Part shown: one piece after another, positions 36,965 to 45,288 of the stretch
How positions within the stretch are numbered: position 1 is the stretch's first letter
Layout: the number at the start of each line of letters is the position of its first letter
Assembly: GCA_020632655.1 (NCBI GenBank)
Contig: JACKFD010000001.1
Coordinates: 496,001 to 560,000, forward strand
From: Spirochaetaceae bacterium
GTDB taxonomy: Bacteria; Myxococcota_A; UBA9160; UBA4427
DNA length: 64,000 bases
Direction: 5' to 3'
Notes under the pieces: generated by a model
The model's input: the letters and a program-made list of their open reading frames with translations, nothing else
Database searches by the model: none
Told to the model about the DNA's origin: nothing
Position numbers and translations under genes: made by a program

Positions 36965-38392
36965 GTGGCCAGGATCTATTACGAACGGCTCTCGGACGAG
37001 AGCGCGGGCTACCTCGAGGCGGAGACCTCGCGGCGCCGGACCCACACGGCGATGATCCTGGTCTTCGAGGCCGGCCCCCTGGCGACCGAGGGTGGGGGCG
37101 TCGACTTCCCGCGCATCCGCGAGGTCGTCGCGCGTCGACTCGGCGAGCTGCCGCGGCTGCGTTGCAAGCTGCGCCGCGTTCCCCTCGACGGTCATCCCGT
37201 CTGGGTCGACGATCGCGAGTTCAACCTCGACCACCACCTGCGTCACTCGAGCCTGCCGCGCCCCGGCAACGCTCTCCAGCTCGCGCGCACGGCCGCGCGC
37301 ATCACGGCGACGCCGCTGGACCGCTCGCGCCCGCTCTGGGATTGCTGGGTGCTCGAGGGGCTCGAGGGTGGACGCTTCGCGATGATCCTGAAGATGCACA
37401 AGGCGCTGGCGAGCCTCGAAGGAGCGGATCTGCTGCGCGCGATCCTCTCCGAGAGTGGCGAGCGCGACGACACGAAGGGACGCGTCCGCTTCACCCCGCG
37501 ACCCGCGCCGTCCCCGGTCGAGCTCTTCCTGAAGGAGGTCGTCCAGGGATGGAGTCCATCCCGACGCGCCGTGGCGCGCGGCGTGCGGCTCGTGACGCAG
37601 CCCGGTCGGGCGGGCCGCGAGCTGCGCAATCGCGGTCGAGAGGTGCTGCAGGTCCTCGGCTACAAGCTGCGACACGCGAGCGAGTCCCCCTTCGACGGGC
37701 ACCTCGGGCCGCACCGCGCCTTCTCCCTGCAGCCGATCGACCTCGACGTGATCCAGCAGCTGCGGCGGACCCTGGGCGGCACGGTGCACGACGGTGTGCT
37801 CACGCTCTTCACGGGTGCGCTCCGCCGCTACGTCCAGGCGCGGCGCGTGAGTCCGGCGAACGTGGATCTGCGCGCGGTCACGCCGGTGCTCGAGGGCGAC
37901 GGTCGGGAAGCGCGTTCCTGGGTCGTCGAGCTGCCCGTCTGGGAGGAGCGGCTCGTCGACCGGCACGAGCTCGTCTGCGAGCAGACCCGGAAGATCCGCG
38001 CGCACTCGGACGTCGCCTCCGCGGACGTGTTGTCGGCGGGCTCGGAGTGGAACGCATCGCGCCTCTTCGTGATCGGGGCGCGGGCGCTCAAGACGATCGA
38101 GACCGGGCAGATCGCGGTGCTCCAGTCCCCGGGACCCCGCGCGCCTCTGTACCTCGACGGCGCACCGCTCGTGGAGTGCTACGGCATCCTGCCCTTGCGG
38201 GACTCCTCCGGCCTCGGGGCGAGCATCATCGGCTACTGCGGTCGGCTCTTCTTCGCGCTGAATGCGGATCCCGATCTGGTCGGGGACCTCGAGCGACTGC
38301 GCGAGAGCCTCGAGGAAGAGGCGCGGGCGATCCTCGAGGAGGTCGCGGCTCAGGGGCCGATGTTGCGCGCGGTCGGCGGCGGAGGGGATTGA
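36965..38392 (+). CDS. WS/DGAT-like acyltransferase with degenerate HHxxxDG motif
   Basis: A 475-residue protein with the layout of wax ester synthase/diacylglycerol acyltransferases. The N-terminal CAT-like half has LPRLRCKLRRVPLDGHPVWVDD and FNLDHHLRH; the C-terminal domain has GGTVHDGVLTLFTGALRRY and NADPDLVGDLERL. At the catalytic position the expected HHxxxDG reads MHKALASLEGADLL: His145 is followed by Lys146, and the Asp is not conserved. Activity in neutral-lipid synthesis is therefore doubtful, or the chemistry has changed. Its last 43 bp overlap the convergent histidine-kinase gene. Confidence 0.78.
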   Translation: MARIYYERLSDESAGYLEAETSRRRTHTAMILVFEAGPLATEGGGVDFPRIREVVARRLGELPRLRCKLRRVPLDGHPVWVDDREFNLDHHLRHSSLPRPGNALQLARTAARITATPLDRSRPLWDCWVLEGLEGGRFAMILKMHKALASLEGADLLRAILSESGERDDTKGRVRFTPRPAPSPVELFLKEVVQGWSPSRRAVARGVRLVTQPGRAGRELRNRGREVLQVLGYKLRHASESPFDGHLGPHRAFSLQPIDLDVIQQLRRTLGGTVHDGVLTLFTGALRRYVQARRVSPANVDLRAVTPVLEGDGREARSWVVELPVWEERLVDRHELVCEQTRKIRAHSDVASADVLSAGSEWNASRLFVIGARALKTIETGQIAVLQSPGPRAPLYLDGAPLVECYGILPLRDSSGLGASIIGYCGRLFFALNADPDLVGDLERLRESLEEEARAILEEVAAQGPMLRAVGGGGD

Positions 38393-40317
38393 TCGGTCTC
38401 GTCCTCGGGCTTGTCCCGGATCGGCTCCGGGGGGCGGGTGACCGTCGGGAGCTCGAGAGTGACGACGACGCCGCCGCCTTCGCCCGAGTGGATCCCGAGC
38501 AGTCCGCCGTGCTCGGCGGCGATGCCGTGCACGACGCTCAGTCCGAGTCCCGTACCGCCGGCATCCCGCTTCGTCGTGTAGAAGGGCTCGAAGACCCGCA
38601 TCTGCTCGCGTGCGGGAATGCCCGGTCCATCGTCGCGGATCTCGATCCGCGCGCGATCACCGCCGGCGAGTGCAACGAGCGTCACGCGGATCGTGCGCGC
38701 GCCCGACTCGACGGCGTTCCGGAGGAGGTTGACCAGGGCCTGCTCGACCTGGATCGGATTGACGCGCGCCCAGGGGCTTGCCGGCGGGAGGTCGACGTCG
38801 ACCCGTGCCTCGTGCTCGTCGGCGAAGGCCGCCGTCAGATGGGTCGAGCGCCGGACGATCTCGTCGAGACGGCAATCCCATTTCTCCGTTCGCTCGTCGC
38901 GGGAGAACTGCAGGACGCTCCGGACGATCCCACCGCAGCGTTTCGCCTGGGCCTCGATGTCGGACAGGGCATGGCGGATCTGGCCCGACGCGTCCGGCTC
39001 GTCCATCACGACCTGCGCGAGCTGTGCGGCGGCGAGGATCGATCCGATCGGGTTGTTGATCTCGTGGGCGATGCCCGCCGCGAGCGTACCGATCGAGGCG
39101 AGACGCTCCGAGGCGCGGAGCTGATTCTCGGACTCGATCAGCGCCTCGGTCGCCCGGCGCCGCTCGTCGATCTCGCACACGAGGTGATGATTGGCGGCCA
39201 GCAGCCGCGCCGTCCGCTCGCGGACGCGCTGCTCGAGATCGGCGGCATGCCGTTCGAGCGCCTCGTAGGAGCGCGCGTTGTCCAGGGCCATCGCGATCCA
39301 CGGCAGGAGCCGGACGAGCAGCGCCTCCTCGGCGCCGTCCACCGCGTTGCCCGGCCAGACGTCGAGCCGCCCGACCGCGCGTCCCGCCGCCTCGAGGTCG
39401 TAGCGACGCGGGGCCGTGGGGCCGGCGCGGCCGCCGCGGCGGAAGAAGCGGGGCTCGGGTGAGGACGCCGCCGGCTCTCCCGCCGCGTCGAGGTTGCGGA
39501 TGAGCCAGAGCTCCGCGGCCGCGATGCCGAGCTCCTCGAGCAGGATCCGGATCAGCACGTCGGCCACGCGATCGAGATCGATGTGCTGCGAGAGCTCGGC
39601 GCCGATCGAGTTCACGCGCTCGAGGTCCGAGGCCTGTCGCGCGATGCGATCGTGGGCCTGCTGGAGCTCGCGGTAGCCCTGGTCGATCTTCAGCTGCTGG
39701 GCCTCGAGCTCGCGGAGCATCTGGGGGAAGGCGCGCCGGACGCGGAAGGCGCGCAGGGCCCGCGTGATCGGGCCCTGGCGGCCGGAGTGGGGGCGGATCC
39801 GGTAGGTCGCCTGGCGGGGCTCCCGCGCCATCTCGACCTCGGAGGCCTCGTGTCCCCAGGCGCGCGGCGTGGCGATCAGGAATCCGTGTACGAGGTCGAA
39901 GAGGCCGGGGCAGTCCCGGTAGCCCTCCCGGATGCGAAGTCGCTGGACGAGTCGACCCTCGCCCAGCTCGGCCATCTCGGCCTCGATCATGGGCAGCATG
40001 CTCGGTCCCATCCAGCGCACGCCGACCGTGTAGAGGTCGAGCGGGCTGGCCAGGGCGCGCCCGACGACCTGGAAGATCGGAAGCCCCATGGCCGTCGCCT
40101 GATCCTCGGCGAGGCGCCGCAGCGCGTCGCCGCCACCCAGGACATCGGAGAGACGCTCGATCAGCGTGGCCAGGTCGTCCCAGCCGACCGACGCCCGCCG
40201 CCGTGCGATCGCCTCCTGCAGCTCGGGCAGGTCGTCCGTCAGCCGCTCGATCGACAGGCCGCGGCTGCGGGCGCCATCGACGAGGACCCCGAGCGAGCGG
40301 GCGGGCACGACGTTCAT
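38350..40317 (-). CDS. Sensor histidine kinase with GAF domain
   Basis: A 655-residue cytoplasmic histidine kinase without membrane helices. The N-terminal ~185 residues resemble the ligand-binding half of AraC-type regulators (Arabinose_bd-like). A helix, a GAF-like domain (about 235-350) and a coiled coil follow. HisKA carries His418 in GIAHEINNP, and HATPase_c has QALVNLLRNAVESG, DDGPGI, FEPFYTTK and GTGLGLSVVHGI. No response regulator is adjacent, so it is an orphan. It is convergent with the WS/DGAT-like gene and divergent from the oxoamine synthase gene. Confidence 0.9.
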   Translation of the reverse strand: MNVVPARSLGVLVDGARSRGLSIERLTDDLPELQEAIARRRASVGWDDLATLIERLSDVLGGGDALRRLAEDQATAMGLPIFQVVGRALASPLDLYTVGVRWMGPSMLPMIEAEMAELGEGRLVQRLRIREGYRDCPGLFDLVHGFLIATPRAWGHEASEVEMAREPRQATYRIRPHSGRQGPITRALRAFRVRRAFPQMLRELEAQQLKIDQGYRELQQAHDRIARQASDLERVNSIGAELSQHIDLDRVADVLIRILLEELGIAAAELWLIRNLDAAGEPAASSPEPRFFRRGGRAGPTAPRRYDLEAAGRAVGRLDVWPGNAVDGAEEALLVRLLPWIAMALDNARSYEALERHAADLEQRVRERTARLLAANHHLVCEIDERRRATEALIESENQLRASERLASIGTLAAGIAHEINNPIGSILAAAQLAQVVMDEPDASGQIRHALSDIEAQAKRCGGIVRSVLQFSRDERTEKWDCRLDEIVRRSTHLTAAFADEHEARVDVDLPPASPWARVNPIQVEQALVNLLRNAVESGARTIRVTLVALAGGDRARIEIRDDGPGIPAREQMRVFEPFYTTKRDAGGTGLGLSVVHGIAAEHGGLLGIHSGEGGGVVVTLELPTVTRPPEPIRDKPEDETDQSPPPPTARNIGP

Positions 40318-40518
40318 GATCGGTCTCCGGCCCCCGGTACGGCAATGCGTATGAGAACGAGTCTAGCCCGGGCCGGGCGCGCCGCCCGTCGGGGGGGGTG
40401 GATGAAGTTTTCGCTGGATCAGTCGAATTCAAGTCGAGTTGCTCAAGACCTGCCGGTCCCGATCCGAAGGAATCGTCCAACGCCCCGGGAAATGCGCGTG
40501 GGCGACGGGAGCGATCGC
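40318..40518. promoter_or_regulatory. Divergent intergenic region with AT-richer patch
   Basis: 201 bp between the kinase and the oxoamine synthase fusion. The stretch 40400-40445 is clearly more AT-rich than its surroundings and contains TCGAATTCAAGTCGAGTTG. It probably holds promoters, but no confident -35/-10 pair was identified. Confidence 0.4.
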
Positions 40519-42960
40519 ATGCAGGGGCATCGGGAACGGATCGATCGATTGGACGAGCTGGTCGCCGACGTGCGCAGTCGTGGCATCGCAGGCTGCTACG
40601 CCGAGGATGAGCGAAGCGATGGCCGCCACGTTCGGATCGGCGGCCGGGATCTCGTCAACTTCGCCTCCTGCAGCTACCTGGGTCTCGAGCTCGATCCCCG
40701 GTTGATCGAGGGAGCGGTCGAGGCGGTCCGCGCCCACGGCGTCGAGACGAGCTCCTCTAGGGCCTACCTCTCCTCGTCCCTCTACTCGCGAGCGGAGTCG
40801 CTGCTGGGGGAGATCTTCCAGGCGCCCATCGTGGTCAGCCATACGACGACCCTCGGACATCTCGCAGCACTGCCGGCGCTGATCGACGAGCGCGACGCGA
40901 TCCTGATGGATCAGCAGGTCCATTCGAGCGTGCAGCTCGCCTGTCAGTACGTCGCGACGACCGGTGCGAAGGTCGAGCTGCTCCCGCACAACGACCTCGC
41001 GCGACTCGAGCGGCGGATCAAGCTGCTCGCAGAACGACACCATCGCATCTGGTACATGGCGGACGGTGTCTACAGCATGTTCGGCGACCGTGCGCCGATG
41101 CGGGAGATCCGCGACCTGCTCGAGCGTTACGAGTCGCTGCGCCTCTACGTCGACGACGCGCACGGCATGAGCTGGTGTGGTCCGCGCGGATCGGGGACGG
41201 TGCTCGACACGATCGAGATGCATCCGCACATGGTGCTGGTCACGTCGCTGGCCAAGGGCTTCGGAACCGGCGGCGGTGTGATCGTCCTGCCCGACGAGGA
41301 ACAGCGACGCCGGGTCCAGCAATGCGGTCCCACGCTCATCTTCGCCGGGCCGATCCAGCCGCCGATCCTCGGCGCGATCGTCGAGTCCGCGAAGATCCAT
41401 CTCTCCGACGAGATCCACACGCTTCAGGCCGAAGTGCGCGAGCGGATGGCCCTCTGTCATGGCCTGCTGGCCGAGCGCGGCAGCGTACCCGTCGTGTCCT
41501 CGCCGGAGACCCCGGTCGGCTTCATCGGCACCGGTCCCGTCGGCGCCTGTCAGAGCCTGGTCGAGCGCCTGATGGGCGAGGGCTTCTTCACGAATCCCGC
41601 CCAGTTCCCGGCGGCCCCCCTGCGCCGCAGCGGTCTGCGCTTCCTGCTCACGCGACACCACGAAGCGGGGGACATCGAGCGGCTCGTCGATGCGATCGAT
41701 CGCCACTGGCCCGAGGCCGTGCGGGAGGGCGGGGCGACGCCCGAGGCCGTGTTCAAGGCCTTCGGGCTCGAGCCGCCGGTCGCGACGAGCCGACCCGTGC
41801 GGGTCGAGCGTGCGGGTCTCCATCTCGACGTTGCGAGCTCGATCGACAAGCTCGATGCGGCGGAGTGGGACGGGATGATGAGCGACAAGGGCTGTCTCGG
41901 CTCGTCGGCGATGCGGGTCTTCGAGCGCGTCTTCGGTCCGGAGGCCGAGCCCGAGAACCGCTGGGACTTCCGCTACTACGTCGTACGGGATGCAGACGGC
42001 CGGCCCGTCCTGGCGACCTGCTTCACCCGGGCGCTCTGGAAGGCGGACATGCTGGCGCCCTCGACGGTCTCGGCGACGGTCGAGCAGCGTCGGACCGAGG
42101 ATCCCCACTTCCTGACCCAGCAGGTCTTCGCGATGGGCTGTCTCCTGTCGGAGGGCGACCATCTCTGGCTGCGCGACCCGGCGGAGGCAGAGACGAGCCG
42201 CGAAGCGATGGCCATGCTGCTCGACGCGGTGCGGGCGGATGCACAGGCCCTCGGCTGCGAGGTCCGCGTGTTCCGGGACATTCCGGCCGAGGAGCGCGAA
42301 GTCTGCGGGATCCTCGAGCAGAGCGGCATGATGCCGATGCCAGCCCCGGACAGCCTGGTCCTCGACGGCGTGCCCGCGGACGACGAGGCGCTGATCGATC
42401 GCCTGGGCCGGGCGAATCGTCGGCATTGGCGCCGCTGGGTGCTGCCCTTCACGGACGCCTACGCGAAGGAGGTCGTCGGTCTGCACGGCCGGGCCCTCGC
42501 GCCGGGCGAGGCCGATCGGCTCTACCGGCTCTACACGAACGTGAAGGAGAACAGCCTCGAGCTGAACACCTTCCCGCTGCCGCGGACCTTGATCCCGGAG
42601 CTCGCGACCTCACCCGGCTGGGAGATCGTCGTGCTGCGCAGCGCGGGCGAGATCGAGGGGCCGCCGCTCGGATTCTTCGCCGCCTACACCGCGCGCGACG
42701 CGTACCTCCCGCTCTTCGCCGGACTCGACTACGCCTACGTGCGTAGCCAGGGGCTCTACCGCCAGCTGCTGCGCCACATGGTCATCCGCGCCCGCGAGCT
42801 GGGACGAAGCCGTGTGCTCTTCGGATTCGGGGCGAGCCTCGAGAAGCGCCGGATGGGTGCGCGTCCGGAGGCGGCGTCGATCTATCTCGAGGCGGACGAT
42901 CATTACGTCTTCGAGGCCCTCGCGACGATCGCGTCGGAGTCCCCGGCCGGCGACGCATGA
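40519..42960 (+). CDS. Fusion of alpha-oxoamine synthase (AONS/SPT-like) and GNAT-type acyltransferase
   Basis: An 813-residue fusion. Residues ~1-410 form a fold-type I PLP enzyme of the AONS/serine palmitoyltransferase group. It shows NFASCSYLGLELDPRL, an HTTTLGHLAAL region, DDAHGMSWCGPRGSG and the PLP lysine Lys246 in SLAKGFGTGGG. Residues ~430-813 form an acyltransferase-like domain with a GNAT character (YAYVRSQGLYRQLLRHMVIRARELG, then GFGASLEKRRMGARPE). The first half would condense an amino acid with an acyl thioester, and the second could N-acylate the amine, as in sphingolipid or acyl-amino-ketone synthesis. ATG 40519 is chosen (GGGAG upstream); ATG 40492 is also possible. It overlaps the cytochrome gene (ATGA). 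Confidence 0.85.
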   Translation: MQGHRERIDRLDELVADVRSRGIAGCYAEDERSDGRHVRIGGRDLVNFASCSYLGLELDPRLIEGAVEAVRAHGVETSSSRAYLSSSLYSRAESLLGEIFQAPIVVSHTTTLGHLAALPALIDERDAILMDQQVHSSVQLACQYVATTGAKVELLPHNDLARLERRIKLLAERHHRIWYMADGVYSMFGDRAPMREIRDLLERYESLRLYVDDAHGMSWCGPRGSGTVLDTIEMHPHMVLVTSLAKGFGTGGGVIVLPDEEQRRRVQQCGPTLIFAGPIQPPILGAIVESAKIHLSDEIHTLQAEVRERMALCHGLLAERGSVPVVSSPETPVGFIGTGPVGACQSLVERLMGEGFFTNPAQFPAAPLRRSGLRFLLTRHHEAGDIERLVDAIDRHWPEAVREGGATPEAVFKAFGLEPPVATSRPVRVERAGLHLDVASSIDKLDAAEWDGMMSDKGCLGSSAMRVFERVFGPEAEPENRWDFRYYVVRDADGRPVLATCFTRALWKADMLAPSTVSATVEQRRTEDPHFLTQQVFAMGCLLSEGDHLWLRDPAEAETSREAMAMLLDAVRADAQALGCEVRVFRDIPAEEREVCGILEQSGMMPMPAPDSLVLDGVPADDEALIDRLGRANRRHWRRWVLPFTDAYAKEVVGLHGRALAPGEADRLYRLYTNVKENSLELNTFPLPRTLIPELATSPGWEIVVLRSAGEIEGPPLGFFAAYTARDAYLPLFAGLDYAYVRSQGLYRQLLRHMVIRARELGRSRVLFGFGASLEKRRMGARPEAASIYLEADDHYVFEALATIASESPAGDA

Positions 42961-43967
42961 GCCGGTCGGGCCCGGGCCCTTTGGACGTCGGCCCGCGCAG
43001 CGACGCGAGCCGTCGCGTCCGCCTGCCGATTGGCGGGCCTTCGTCGGGTCGCTGGCGCGCGATCGGGCTCGTGTTGTTCGGGCTGATGCTCGGGAGCGGC
43101 GTCGCGATCCATGCGTCGAGCGAGCGGGCGCTGCAGCGGGTGGTCGCGATCCCGCCCGAGGCCCTCGATCTCGCGGTCGCGCCCGAGGCGGTGGGCCGGG
43201 AGCGTGGTCGGCATCTCGCGACCGCCGTCGCGCAGTGCCATTTCTGTCACGGGTCCGACCTCGCGGGCGCGGAGCTGGCGGACGATCCGCTGATCGGGCG
43301 GCTCTGGGCGAGCAATCTCACGGCGGGTCGCGGCGGCATCGGTCGGCACTACGAACGCCGGGACTGGGTCCGCGCGATCCGACATGGTCTGGCGCCCGAC
43401 GGCCGGTCCCTGCTCTTGATGCCATCGGCGCACCTGGCGGCGCTCTCCGACGAGGATCTGGCCTCGCTGATCGGGTGGCTGGAGGCGCTGCCGCCGGTCG
43501 ATGCCGAGCGGCCTCGGCGCCGGGTGGGATGGCTGGCACGCCTCGCCATCGCGACCGGACGGGCCCCCGACCTCTTCGCCGCGCGAGAGGCGGGATCCGG
43601 GCAAGCGCCCGAGCGTTCCGTTCGCGCCGAAGCGACGGCGCGCTACGGCCGCTATCTCGTGGACGTCGGCGGCTGCCGGGTCTGTCATCGCGACGACCTG
43701 TCCGGCGGTCTCCATCCGCTCTCCCTGCCCGGGGAGCCGCCGCCTCCAGATCTCCGACCGGGCGGGGCGCTCGCCGCCTGGAGTCGCGAGGACTTCGCGC
43801 GGGCCATGCGCGAGGGAACACGTCCCGGCGGCGAGCCGATCGATCGCGAGTACATGCCCTGGCCCGGCTTCGCCGGACTGAGCGACCTCGAGATCGAGGC
43901 GATCTGGATCTATCTGCGGTCGCTCGACGTCGACGAGGGGCGTGCGCTCGCATCCGCCATGCGCTGA
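42957..43967 (+). CDS. Membrane-anchored dihaem cytochrome c
   Basis: A 336-residue protein with an N-terminal membrane anchor (AIGLVLFGLMLGSGVAI) and two periplasmic cytochrome c domains. Haem sites are CHFCH (Cys94-His98) and CRVCH (Cys240-His244), with distal-Met candidates in LLLMPSAHLAALSD and EYMPWPGFAGLSD. It resembles the cytochrome subunits of periplasmic dehydrogenases and passes electrons to the respiratory chain. Its ATG overlaps the oxoamine synthase stop, so the two are co-translated, which is an unusual pairing. Confidence 0.92.
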   Translation: MSRSGPGPLDVGPRSDASRRVRLPIGGPSSGRWRAIGLVLFGLMLGSGVAIHASSERALQRVVAIPPEALDLAVAPEAVGRERGRHLATAVAQCHFCHGSDLAGAELADDPLIGRLWASNLTAGRGGIGRHYERRDWVRAIRHGLAPDGRSLLLMPSAHLAALSDEDLASLIGWLEALPPVDAERPRRRVGWLARLAIATGRAPDLFAAREAGSGQAPERSVRAEATARYGRYLVDVGGCRVCHRDDLSGGLHPLSLPGEPPPPDLRPGGALAAWSREDFARAMREGTRPGGEPIDREYMPWPGFAGLSDLEIEAIWIYLRSLDVDEGRALASAMR

Positions 43968-43969
43968 GC

Positions 43970-43990
43970 CGTCGGACGCGCCATCCGACG
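43970..43990. terminator. Hairpin between convergent cytochrome and calycin genes
   Basis: Perfect 7-bp stem CGTCGGA / TCCGACG with a 7-nt loop in the 39-bp convergent gap. There is no T-tract, so it is a candidate only. Confidence 0.4.
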
Positions 43991-44006
43991 TGGGTCGGAC
44001 GCCCGC

Positions 44007-45152
44007 CTACTCGAAGAGCAGCACGCGGTCGGCGAAGGCCTGGAGCTGCTCCGAGGCCTGGGGGAGGAGGAAGCTCGGGTAGGGCTTCCAGAGCCGCACG
44101 CAGCCGCCGCCGACCCCGTTCGAGAGCACCTGCCTTCTTCCCTGTCGGTCGGTGAAGACGCCCTGCAGCTCGCCGAAGTTGTGCGTGTAGAGGGGCGTGT
44201 CCGGGGCCTCGCCGCGCATGCCCCAGAGCTTGCTCTCGACGATGTCGCCCGCGAGCTCGAGCGTCCCGGCCTCGACCTCCATCGTGATCCGGTAGCGGGT
44301 CGGGACGAAGGCGCCGAGTCGCGGGTGGAAGGCCCACTCGTGATGCTCGATCTCGAAGTCGCCGATCGGGAAGTACTGCCCGCCCTCGCGGAGGTTCAGC
44401 GACATCTGCTTCACCCCGGCGAACTTCATCTCGTAGTAGCTCCCGAACGCCTCGTCGAAGTGGAACCACATCCAGTCTTCCCAGCCGCCGATCTCGGCCG
44501 CGCAGGTGTCGACGGCGACGTAGCGCTCCCGGAGTGCCGCGCCGCGCAGGGCGACCTCGCGGCCCTCGATCGTGAGCGTGCCCTCGATGCGGCCGACCCA
44601 GTTGTAGCCGTAGGCGATGCTATGCGCCGTCAGGTACTTGGGCTTCTCCTTGCCGTACCAGGTCGGGAAGCCCTCGCCGTGGTGGACCATCTGGAGGCGC
44701 GTCTTGCGCTCCTCGTCGTGCACGTCGTAGTGCCAGGTATGGTCGTCCTTGCAGACGACCTCGAAGCCGGGCAGTCGGACGCTGACCTCGCGGTCGCCGC
44801 GTTCGATCGAGAGGGTGCCGACCGGGAAGGTCTTGCGGTCGGCCTGGGTGAAGGGGTAGCTCGCGATCTTGTGGACCGAGCCGGGGACCTCGACGACGCC
44901 CCCCCGCTCGGAGCCGACCTCGAGCATCCAGAGATCGACGCCGGCCTCGGCGATGCCCGTCATGGGCACGACCTCGATGAAGTACTGCTTGCCGTCGTCG
45001 CCGTGGGCGTTGATCAGCGTGAGCCAATGGATGAAGCCCGTCTCGAGGGCCTCCTCGGGCACGCCGCGACCATCGTCGTAGAGCGTGGGCTTCGGGTCCG
45101 AGACGCGGGACCGGAACTCTGCGAGCGCGGCCTCCTTGGATTGCTTCGACAT
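44007..45152 (-). CDS. CrtC/AttH-like (lipocalin-like) protein
   Basis: A 381-residue, beta-rich protein with no signal peptide or membrane helix. Repeated Trp/Tyr/His-rich strands (TLINAHGDDGKQYFIEV, DVHDEERKTRLQMVHHG, GGWEDWMWFHFDEAFGSYYEM, HHEWAFHPRLGAFVP) fit the double-calycin fold of hydroxyneurosporene synthase (CrtC) and AttH-like proteins. These bind or modify hydrophobic substrates such as carotenoids or steroids; here the substrate is unknown. The ATG has a GGAGGGAG site. It lies 136 bp downstream of the dioxygenase and is probably in the same MarR-controlled transcript. Confidence 0.6.
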   Translation of the reverse strand: MSKQSKEAALAEFRSRVSDPKPTLYDDGRGVPEEALETGFIHWLTLINAHGDDGKQYFIEVVPMTGIAEAGVDLWMLEVGSERGGVVEVPGSVHKIASYPFTQADRKTFPVGTLSIERGDREVSVRLPGFEVVCKDDHTWHYDVHDEERKTRLQMVHHGEGFPTWYGKEKPKYLTAHSIAYGYNWVGRIEGTLTIEGREVALRGAALRERYVAVDTCAAEIGGWEDWMWFHFDEAFGSYYEMKFAGVKQMSLNLREGGQYFPIGDFEIEHHEWAFHPRLGAFVPTRYRITMEVEAGTLELAGDIVESKLWGMRGEAPDTPLYTHNFGELQGVFTDRQGRRQVLSNGVGGGCVRLWKPYPSFLLPQASEQLQAFADRVLLFE

Positions 45153-45288
45153 GGTCGTCTCCCTCCTGGGTCGTGGCCTCGGCTCGGGCGCCGCGCCGGG
45201 TGTGGGTTCGGGCGGGCGTGCGGAGCACGGACGCGGGCGGCGCATCGGCCTGGCCCGCACGAGGCTCCCTCGCTCGGGTCGCAACGGA

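Noticed and set aside
43968..44006. A small gene or regulatory RNA in the convergent gap after the cytochrome
   Set aside because: The gap is only 39 bp and is filled by the candidate hairpin.
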